Shown here one piece after another: positions 55,253 to 64,000 of a DNA stretch of 64,000 nt. The notes under the pieces are model-generated. The model saw only the letters and a program-made list of their open reading frames with translations, did no database searches and was not told the origin of the DNA. The position numbers and the translations under genes are program-made. How positions within the stretch are numbered: position 1 is the stretch's first letter; each line of letters opens with the position of its first letter. The stretch covers positions 152,274,103 through 152,338,102 of the forward strand of contig OZ020585.1 in NCBI GenBank assembly GCA_963971535.1, written 5' to 3'. This DNA is from Notolepis coatsorum. Taxonomy: Eukaryota; Chordata; Actinopteri; Aulopiformes; Paralepididae.

Positions 55253-55825
55253 TATGAACTAAAATAGAATACAAATCTAAAAAGAAAACAGATGATACAG
55301 ATGTAGAGTGTAGATCCGATCAATACCAGCGTTAACGTGTTGGCTGGGCCAGCATAAGCATAACGTTGACCGTGAGCTCTGACAGAAGTGACAGGTGCGT
55401 CGCCTCCTTCGCGCGACTTGTATAGCAACACTCATTGATTGGACAATCAAGAGACACACAAACAAACAAACAAGCCTATCATTCATAGTTATTCTTGTTG
55501 CCATGCTGTGTCATGTGTCAGAGAAGATTGGCAGGGCGATTGACGAGTCAGTTTTGGGAGGAGACAGTAAACTGACGCTTGAGTAAAACTGCGACCTGAT
55601 TATTATTATTCCCCCCATCTCTCATTGATACACTTCAAAATCATATTTCCCAGTCGAAATGAGAAATAATATATATATATTATGAAAGCCAAGGTGTTGT
55701 TTTATTAGAATAATGTTAAAAAAGAAAGAAAAAAAAGGTGAAAAAAATCCGCGGTTTGACAGAAAAAGGCATTCCTATGTAAATGAGCAATTGCGACATC
55801 CGACTGATTCTGTGAGAGCACGTCA
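55253..55825. other. 5' flank of the DUF7869-type gene, to the right arm
   Basis: About 570 bases with no frame of note. It should contain the promoter of the gene; no clear TATA box is placed ~30 bases upstream. The right inverted arm begins at 55826. Confidence 0.45.
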
Positions 55826-56496
55826 CATATAACAAAGATATAAATACAAACTGTATAGTAGATACAAAGATGTATGCCTTGCATTGTTTAGAACAATGCT
55901 GTTTGCAAATATTATGGCTGAATTACTCGTGTGTACCACAATATAGTTCCAATTATTTCACGAAAGTTGTTTACCAGGTAGTCTGGTCCAAATGACAGAT
56001 AAAACATAAACAAACATCTAAAAATACACAATAAGCAGATTGATAAAAAAAATTTAGACAGGCAAACTAGCCTAATCACTGTAATTACAACATCAAAGCT
56101 GTTTGTCTTACAAAGTAGGGATGTGTCATGGGGGTGATATATGCCACCTCTTGACAAAATATCATTATCCTTCTGACTAATGATTCAATCTACTAAAAAA
56201 ATAGTTCATTCGCCCCTTTTAAAAACACCTCATACAATATCTTGAGTTTCCTTCGTATGTCATCTGGTCTTGGAACAAGTCAAATTTTCAGACATGTAAG
56301 CTGAAATTAATAAATAGTTTGCATGTTCTCTTGAATCTACTTTGTGCATTATTATTACATAATCCAGTAGAGAGGATAATTATGTTATGTGAACCGTTCC
56401 ATAGTTCTGCTCTAAGTCGGCATGTCCTCTAAACTGCTAAACTTCTCACCCCCATGTAGGGCGTTTTAACACCTAAGGGGACCCATTTCACACCCC

Positions 56497-56537
<41 letters not shown>

Positions 56538-57424
56538 CCAACTATTAAAGAAACTCATGTTTTTACATGCATCAAAGTACATTTACCATAGTTTCTGCTA
56601 AATATCCTGCAATATGTTTTCAGGTGACAATTATATAATTGCATATTGTCTACATTAGATACAAAGATTTTGTGATACACTGTTTGGAACAATGCTGTTT
56701 GCAAATATTATGGCTGTTTTACTCGTGTGTACCACAATATAGTTCCAATTCATGCATGAAAGATGCTAAACCTTTTTTACCATGTAGTCATTTGAGATCA
56801 TTGACCCCCTTTTTTTTAAGCTAGACCTGGTCCCAATTGACTGCAACAACAAAAGACCTAAAAATACATACTTTCTGAACATTACATTTGAGGTATCGCA
56901 AACTATATTGAATGGGGTTTTTCAGGTTAAAAAAGAGGATGGAAGTTATTGATCTGCAGGAGGTTGGTATGGGAGAGATGGTCAGGTCATAAATATAAAA
57001 TATAACACCACGTTATACAATGATGCAGGGACATTAGCCCTTCTCATTCTTTAAATCCCCTTAATTTGGAACTTTAAAATCAGATAGGGTGGTGAATGGT
57101 CTACAGTTTCAACGTTTTTGAAAGTCCATTACAGACATAGCTATCACAGAAGGTCTAGCTAGCATAGAACGCCTTTTACCCAAACTCTGTCCTAATTTTC
57201 AGTGGTGCTGTGACATAAATGGGGGTTAGATGTGTTGGTACGGTTTGAACCGTGCTAAAAAGGGGAAGTTGACCTAAAAATGTAGGCCTAAACAGTATAT
57301 GGACATTCAGGCTTTGAAGTGATCTATATCCAGAAATAAGTCTTAATTTATTAATTTAAGACACATGAAATACCCTATTGAAACAGTTAAAACAGCTTGG
57401 ACAGACACACCCTTACAAGTTATC

Positions 57425-57571
57425 ACAAGCACTGCTGTATTTGTAATCTGCTATGTCCTAAATGTCTGGATGTAGCATTGCTGTCTATCAGTATGCCATA
57501 TAGGCCCTGATTAATTGAAAATGGGGGACTCTGATGTAAACAAGACAAAAGACTTTCTCTGATCTATTACC
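57425..57571 (+). mobile_element. L2-like LINE 3'-end fragment (right arm)
   Basis: Mirror of 33951-34096 (CTGATTAATTGAAAATGGGG, GTAAACAAGACAAAAGACTT). Confidence 0.75.
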
Positions 57572-59355
57572 TCTTAACCTTGTCAAAGACTCATTTTCCA
57601 GTCAACATTGTATTCGTTTTACGAAATAAGAAATAATAACTACAACTTCTCTGTAAGCACCGTGTCCCAAACTGTCAGCAGACAGACACCCTAGCCCTGG
57701 ACATCTTCAGAGCCCGGTCTGACTCAATCTAGTAAATTAGTTCCTTCCCCTTTTAAAAACATCTCATATAATATCTTGAATTTCCTTCAAATGTCATCTG
57801 GTCTTGGAACAAGTCAAATAATCTGAAATTAATAAATAATCTGCATGTTCTCATGAACCTACTTTGTGTTTTATTGCTACACGATAACAATTCTAATGAT
57901 TTTATGCTACATTCATAAACGTTAACCCCTAGCCCCCTAACTCAGATATATATGTTGTGTGAATTAAATGGATGGAATTGAATGTCCATTGTGCCCATAT
58001 AGGTTAGAATAATAGAACGTTTTATTAACCATAGCCTTTGTGAGTAGGCGTGAGGTTACAGTGGATTTGGGATCTGATCCGTTAATTCTAGTACCTGTTT
58101 TAAATTGTGTTCATGTGAACCCATCCATTGTGTGAACTAAACATATGCTATGAGTATAATGTTCTACACTAACTTTCATGTTACAAAGATATAAACCATT
58201 TGTATTTGAATGATGACTGTAAATGTGACTATAATGTTCTACAGTTTTACTCTGAGTTTGCATGTCGCCTAATCTTCACGCCCCCATGTGGTGTTTTAAG
58301 AGGAGCCTATTCACACCTCTCACACACAGACCCACACAGACATTTCAGCACAACTCTCTTTAAGCTATCATATATAGTGTAATATAGGTGTAATACTTAA
58401 TGTGAATAATACAAAAAACACTAATGCAGCCTTTTTAAAAGAATCTATTTTTTAAATAAAACCCTTCACCGGTTTTACAACGGTGTTTGTAATCAGCCCC
58501 CCACCCTTGAGAGGCAACCATCTTGCAGAACTTAGCCTCCAAGCATATGACTTAAACACTAGCCCTGTCCCCTGTTGGCATTACACCATGCTGTAACACC
58601 CATATATTTTATCTACACATATATTTTTTCCGAACACAAGTGTCTAAAGATTGTGATCAGGGGCGGGGCTAGGGGGTGGCTACTTGGGCTCAAGCCCCGA
58701 ATGTTTTCTGAAAAGCCCTGAATCTATTTAAAAAAAAAAATAAAAAAATGTTTTTTTTTTTTTTTTGACAATTCATCATTGTTACATGAAAATATGTTTG
58801 CACCAGATTTAGCAGAAGCTAATTTCCATCTGTGGTCTATCCAGCTGCTAACTGTATTTGAGTGAGTTAAGTCTTGGTGTCATGGTAGACTCAGACCCAG
58901 TGGCGGCCGCTGGGTACTTCGCCACTAGGGGCGCTATACCAAATATTTTGCAAACATGTACAGTACAGTACTGTACCACGCAAGACTCATGGCAAGACGT
59001 GAGCGATTCGACTCACGCTCACGGCAATGAATCGGCTCTTATGAACGAGTCGCTCAGCTGTTACTACAACAACACACAACCAGTCAAATAAAGTATAGTC
59101 TAGACTCTAATTCACAACTTGAAACACAATATAAATAGAAAAGTTAGAAACAAAACTCGCCCGTCTCCAAACACAGGCAGATCTCTCCCTCTCTCCTTCT
59201 CTCTCTCACACACAGCGCGACGTGGAATCGATTCGTTACACAATCAGACCTATTATATACCAAGAATAACTTCAGTATGAGTACAGGGCTGTACACATAT
59301 TTTGCATATTGTTAAACGAGCCAAGGCTAGCTATTAAACTATCGATATGAATCGA

Positions 59356-59494
59356 AAATCTGGGACCCTGATGTAAACAAGACAAACGTCTTTCTCTGGT
59401 CTGCATCCCCTTAACAATTGTGTGTATTGAGCCGTACTGTATTGTACCCATTCTGCAATCTGTTAATAAAGTTCTCATTCATTCATTCATTCAA
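59356..59494 (+). mobile_element. L2-like LINE 3'-end fragment
   Basis: GGGACCCTGATGTAAACAAG to TTCTGCAATCTGTTAATAAA, then an ATTC repeat tail identical in type to that of the LINE at 2701. It is nested in the CAGTGGCGG hAT copy 2. Confidence 0.85.
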
Positions 59495-59771
59495 ACATAG
59501 ACGATATTGAACAAGCCATAATCCACGTATTTTCAATCCGAGAGAGCTGCAGTAGTTAAATCAATGAGCCATCGACATAGTCAGTGTGGTAAGTAACGTT
59601 ATTATTGCATCCAAGATTGATACACGGCTGGCTAGGCAGTTGGTAGTCATAGTCTTGTGTTATAAAATAAATAAACAATCAGCAATGTCTCGCTTCATGA
59701 ATGGCCAGCAGTAGCCTGCTGTACTAAACAGTACTGCTCCTAAAAAAAACTATTTACAAACGTTAACGTTA

Positions 59772-59775
<4 letters not shown>

Positions 59776-59834
<59 letters not shown>
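59776..59834. repeat. (GA)n microsatellite
   Basis: About 58 bases of GA with one interruption, equivalent to that at 10250-10309. Confidence 0.93.
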
Positions 59835-59835
<1 letters not shown>

Positions 59836-61595
59836 CTCACTGTTTAGTTGAAACGTCCAGGGCAGGAGAGCTTGATAAACGTGTATAATCCGCCATATAG
59901 CCAAGTGTTAGCTCGTTAGCACAACACTCAACAAGTACATTCCTTTGTCCATTTCCGCTCGAACAGACTGCAAACTACCTGGCGTTCTATCGCCATGCTC
60001 TAAGACAAACTCTAACCTTAACCAACTTTGAAAGAGTGCCTAAGCTTAACAGTCTAAAGAACTTGCAGTCACGGCACGCTCTAAGACAAACAACCTAGAC
60101 CAACCTAGGAGTTACCAACCTAGGAAGCTAGAAGCTAGAATTGGAACATTAGAAATTGGATTCGGCCAATCAGAGATCGTCTCTGTGAAATTCTGCCACG
60201 GAAAAAAATACTGGCGTCGGCCAATCAGAGAGCGTCTCCGCGAAATGCGGCTACAGATATTCTTGACGCTACTGGCTAGACCGCTTCAAATCGCGCCCGG
60301 ATTCCAACATAATAGTCATATTTCAACGCACAACGCGTTATGCACTGATTGGCTGTGACGGATACAGCGATCAAACTGTGACGCGCACTCAGAGCGCTAT
60401 CGCGTATAGCCCGGGCCGAGAAATACGAAAAAAAAAAATAAATAAAAAAAACGTGATGTCACTTCCTGCTCTGGAAAACGAGTGTTTTTTAATTGCGATA
60501 ATAACGTTATATTGTGCATTGGAAATACAAACATACTTAAAATGAGTAAATATTATTCATTTTAAACATGTTTATATTATTTATAGGGCTATAAAACAAA
60601 AAACAAAAAGATACCTTTTCTTGTTCTACTCTCATATAACCAGGCAGGGCCTGAAGGGGGGGCTGCGCCCTAGCGCCCCCCAGTGGCGGCCGCCACTGCT
60701 CAGACCTAAGCTTTAAATCACAATCAACAAGTTGACAAAAACTGAATTCTTCCACCTCAGAAACATAGCTAAAGTACGGCCATTTATAAATCAAAAGGAC
60801 GCTGAAAACCAGATCCATGCCTTTATCTCAAGCCAACTCGACTACTGTAATGCACTCCTTACCGGCCTCCCGAAAAAATACGATGATAACTATTTTATTG
60901 CAATGCACTATTGCATTATTTTATTCTATTTTACTAACTATTTTATTGCACTGCACTATTTTACCTTGTATCAGCGAATCATAGACGCCTGGCCATAAGA
61001 GCATTCGGAGCATCTCTGCTCTCCCACTATTGAACTTGGGGGAGCAAAGGTATGCTCTTGCTCCACCACTTTTTGATCATATGAAAAATATGATATATCC
61101 CCCCCCAATATATAAATCTAACCATAACGGTTAACTGAGTTTTATAGTGAAAAGAGCAGCTTTATTGGTCAAGATTGAAGGCTCTATATTGCAGGAAATT
61201 GCACGTACAGGTTAATTAAATAAAAAAAAAAAACACCCCTTGCCTGCAAAAAAAAAAAAAAAAAAAGGAAAATGAAAAAAATAAAAAAAGGGGGGGGGGG
61301 GGCACCTATCTGGGCTAAGCCCCGGATCTCCTATAATCCTAAATCCGCCCCTGATTGTGATATTCTACACTTTATAGACACATTTGTAATTTTCTTTTGC
61401 TTAAACACAAATGTCTAAAGAGTATGATATTCTACACTTTATAGACACATTTGTAATTGTCTTTTGCTTAAACACAAATGTCTAAAGATTATGTCTTTAT
61501 CCAAGAAACCATTTTATAGACACACTGTATTTTTCTTTAAAAAAAACAATCCTCCACACACACACATACACAGACACACACACAAACACTACATA

Positions 61596-61597
<2 letters not shown>

Positions 61598-61626
<29 letters not shown>

Positions 61627-61690
61627 CATACATACATACATACATACATACATACATACATACATACATACATACATACATACATAGATA
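61598..61690. repeat. (CATA)n microsatellite
   Basis: Mirror of the (TATG)n in the left arm. Confidence 0.96.
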
Positions 61691-63050
61691 CTTATTGTGG
61701 TTAGTTAGAACCCCTGTTTACAAGTAATCACTTTTTTTTCAAACAACATCAGCCTATTATTCACTTACATTTGTATTTTCTTTTATTTAGACTTTTGCTT
61801 AAACACACTCTTACATATGAAAACTAAAAAATATAGACACATTACATTTGGCTTTATCCAAGAATAGACACAAACATGCACGCACAGCCACACCTTGGGG
61901 GCCTCAAGTTTTTTTCTGCAGAAAGGGGGAAGTCGGAGGGTCATAAATCTATTAGACTTGACAGAAGCTGCATATACTAGTTTTAGGCTTCCCTATTCGC
62001 TATCCATACACCCCTCCTATATGACAGCTAAGGGGGTGTCACTTTCAGAATCGTGACAGTTTCAGAACTGCAGTGAACCTCCAGAGCGTCATTTCAGCCT
62101 ACGGAGTGGAGACAGTCTACTGAGAAGGAGAATTCTTTCTACACACACACACACACACACATTTTCTTTCTACTCAAACAAATCTACACACACTCACAAA
62201 CAGCATACTGACAGAACGGCTATTGAACATTTCTGAAGAATAATACATTGTATTTTACATTTGGCATTTGGAATACACAAAATGTATTTTATTCTTAATT
62301 CTGTAACTTAAACCACACACACACACACACACATTTATTCTGAAGATATACACTTATTCTTAAGATACACACATTTGAAATGTTTATTCTGAAAACCTTG
62401 GAATACACATATACATATTGTGAAGATACACAAATACACAAAATACATTCTGAAGATATTGTATTTTTCTCAAGATACACAAATACATATTGTGAAATGT
62501 TTATTCTGAAAACCTTGTAATACACAAATACATATTGTGAAGACCTTGGAATACACACATTCTGAAAATTGAAAATAAAAAAACGTTTTGAATCTTTTAT
62601 TTCTGACAATAAAAAAAAAATATTGAATATTTTATTTTGAAAAATTTTTATGGTGAAAAAAAATTAAAATAAAAAAAAACGTTTATATTGTAAAAAAAAT
62701 CTAAAAACGGAAGTCCCCGCCCTTACAACCCCTCCCCTTCCGTAACCGGATGTCCCGCCTCCTAAACCGGATGTCCCGCCTCCTTGAACCTCTCGACCAA
62801 TCAGAGAAGCCCTAGGGGGTCATAAACCATCTCAAAAAGGGGGCGTGGTTACAATCCATCAAATGTGGCTATATGCCCTTATAAGGTATGGCATACCCAT
62901 AAGTCCCATGGGTATGCCATACCCATAAGTCCCATAAACATCTCGACCAATCAGAGGGCTCCAAAGTTAAAAAGGGGGCGTGGCTACAGTCAATCAAACT
63001 TTCCAAATATGGTGTGACAGGTGGTGTATCCCTATTCTCTCTCTCACGTC

Positions 63051-64000
63051 CAAGAAAGATCCGGGTGTTTGTTGGTGTTTGCGGTGTTTGAATGTGTATT
63101 TCCTCCCGAATGAACAAATGTTTGCTCCGACGGTATCAGCTTTTGCCATATTTCGCGACTCCAAATGGAACCAGAAATCTAGGAGATAAGCTGGCCTCGG
63201 AGCACCATGTGCTGCATCAGTGATACACTCTGTGGAGTGGAATGACTATCAATACAAATGTCTGAGGCTGTTTCGGGGTGACTCGATTACCAGGCATAAA
63301 TATTTGACTCTGTAAAAATGTCCTTGACGAACGTCTATCCCGCTTGACGACACCACTGTGTCCGTCCCTTTCACATCTTTTGAATTTGGCTCGTTGGTGC
63401 TGCTATTCAATCAATTTCTACGTGTGCTTGGAGAAATCTCGGTCCAAGGCTTACGGTACTTTCTGTTACATTCCTATAATAATTGGGTGGTCTTAAAAGC
63501 CTCCTCGTAGTGTCTGGAATATTGCATAGATAGAGAAGTGAGTTTATCTGTTTTAATATGCACCTTTAACACAGTACAACTCCCTTCCCATCCAGGGAAA
63601 CCTTTTTATCCACAGCACAGCCTACGCTGCTTCACCCTCAAGAGGAAATTCATGTGAAAACTCTTCTTGGAGTCATATTCTAATCTGCTCTTCTGGTTAT
63701 ATCTACATCCTCTCCACACAGTCAATCTTAGCTTGACGGGTGCAGCATGTGTGGGGTTCCCATGGGGCCGGTTTATTCCACATGGACTTAAGCCCTCTGA
63801 GTTGTCTCTTACTCAGCCAGGATTTGTCCTTGCATCTCAGGCTATCTGTCATATAAAGCTGCTTCATTGTCCATGAAACAATTTCTGCCTTTCAATATTG
63901 CCCGCTCCCCATATATATTGCTGGCTCCCCATATATCCCTTTTGGTGCTGCACCTAGCATGCAGGAGGTACAGTATGCGTTATATAAGCAAGTTGCTGCA
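63051..64000. other. Right flank of the giant element, no gene recognised
   Basis: About 950 bases with only short frames and no recognisable domain, RNA or element boundary. Near 63905-63940 GCTCCCCATATAT is repeated. If the giant element inserted at CACGTC, this is the sequence once joined to 31199-31244. Confidence 0.45.

Larger units (their letters stand above)
58898..60698. mobile_element. Non-autonomous hAT (CAGTGGCGG family), copy 2
   Basis: Ends CAGTGGCGGCCGCTGG (left) and CAGTGGCGGCCGCCAC-like (60683-60698, overlapping inverted words); perfect 8-bp TSD CTCAGACC (58890-58897 and 60699-60706). The interior matches copy 1 (GA tract, TTTAGTTGAAACG, CTAACCTTAACCAACTTTGA, GGCCAATCAGAGAGCGTCTC). 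An L2-like LINE 3' end (59356-59494) is nested inside. Confidence 0.92.
58855..60880 (+). pseudogene. L2-like reverse-transcriptase C-terminal fragment, split by a hAT
   Basis: SLGVMVDSDP just before 58898 continues after the nested hAT at 60707 with DLSFKSQS. A frame change then gives KTEFFHLRNIAKVRPFIN and QIHAFISSQLDYCNALLTGL. That is the thumb-to-C-terminus region of L2/Maui-like LINEs. It ends in AT-rich sequence with repeated TATTTTATTGCA. Confidence 0.68.
58658..61353. mobile_element. hAT (CAGGGGCGG termini) inserted in the right arm
   Basis: The left end CAGGGGCGGGGCTAGG and the inverted right end CAGGGGCGGATTTAGG are flanked by a perfect 8-bp TSD ATTGTGAT (58650-58657 and 61354-61361). 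The left arm of the giant element has the same site without an insertion (32884-32891). Inside are an L2-like LINE fragment and a second, nested hAT (58898-60698). No transposase seen. Confidence 0.93.
31245..63044. mobile_element. Giant 31.8-kb inverted-repeat element
   Basis: The left arm (31245-35700) and right arm (55826-63044) are inverted copies of about 4.5 kb, judged about 97% identical in a short stretch compared by eye. Both outer ends read inward AGAGAGAGAATAGGGATACA. Immediately outside is a 6-bp direct duplication CACGTC (31239-31244 and 63045-63050). Together these argue for one mobile unit. Between the arms lie 20.1 kb, about 12.8 kb of which are later insertions. The original core held the DUF7869-type gene, a tRNA-Glu-like gene and a small ORF. 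A 6-bp duplication and an AG start are also Polinton/Maverick traits, but no Polinton core gene is visible. A segmental palindrome that acquired flanking matches by chance is the main alternative. Confidence 0.68.
55826..63044 (-). repeat. Right arm of giant inverted repeat, with a 2.7-kb insertion
   Basis: Reverse complement of 31245-35700, interrupted at 58658-61353 by a hAT. Without that insert and its extra TSD it is about 4.5 kb. Compared with the left arm it has small indels, a longer (CA)n at 56499-56534, and an extra 28-29 bp local duplication making a hairpin at 62889-62917. Confidence 0.92.

Noticed and set aside
31245-63044. Calling the giant element a Polinton/Maverick outright
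   Set aside because: Only the 6-bp duplication and AG terminus agree; no polymerase B, integrase, packaging ATPase, protease or capsid gene was seen, and the arms are unusually long.

Overview
This is a eukaryotic window, almost certainly from a ray-finned (teleost) fish. It has GT-AG introns, many vertebrate-type microsatellites, nested hAT transposons with 8-bp target duplications, L1/Tx1-like and L2-like LINEs, tRNA- and 5S-related sequences, and a DUF7869-like gene of the kind repeated in fish genomes. I found no conserved host protein-coding gene that I can name. Nearly everything that can be explained is mobile DNA, much of it inserted into other mobile DNA.

Layout. 1-107 is a fold-back repeat. 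230-7668 is one hAT transposon (TSD ACTGTATG) holding a broken BED/hAT transposase, a 441-bp tandem array and a 5'-truncated L2-like LINE lodged in a GAA microsatellite. 7885-8898 is an RTE-like LINE remnant lacking most of its polymerase. 8992-16304 is an L1/Tx1-like LINE (ORF1 fragment, ORF2 pseudogene) interrupted by a non-autonomous hAT at 9962-11155. 16858-17700 is a 150-bp tandem repeat carrying a tRNA-type SINE. 17771-24059 holds three more hAT elements, one of which splits an unidentified exon-like reading frame. 24068-26968 is mostly unexplained, with an LTR/promoter-like stretch. 26969-31190 is a hAT that contains another hAT, a TTAA element and a 258-bp fold-back.

The centrepiece is 31245-63044: a 31.8-kb unit bounded by ~4.5-kb inverted arms. 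It starts AG, ends CT and is flanked by a 6-bp duplication (CACGTC), so it looks like one giant inverted-repeat element. Removing later insertions leaves about 16 kb: two arms plus roughly 7 kb of core. The core holds a five-exon DUF7869-type gene (putative DDE transposase-like), a tRNA-Glu(TTC)-like gene with a T4 terminator, and a 146-codon ORF that faintly resembles the Bcl-2 fold. Later insertions include a 5.3-kb GC-rich inverted-repeat unit with two 119-bp 5S rRNA-like sequences, a nearly intact L1/Tx1-like LINE (15-bp TSD, poly(A)), a TTAA element, and in the right arm a hAT nested with a second hAT. The left arm keeps the empty site for that outer hAT. The 6-bp duplication and AG terminus recall Polinton/Maverick elements, but no polymerase B, integrase, ATPase or capsid gene was seen, so that link is only a hypothesis.

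Identities rest on reading motifs and boundaries by eye. No database search was possible.
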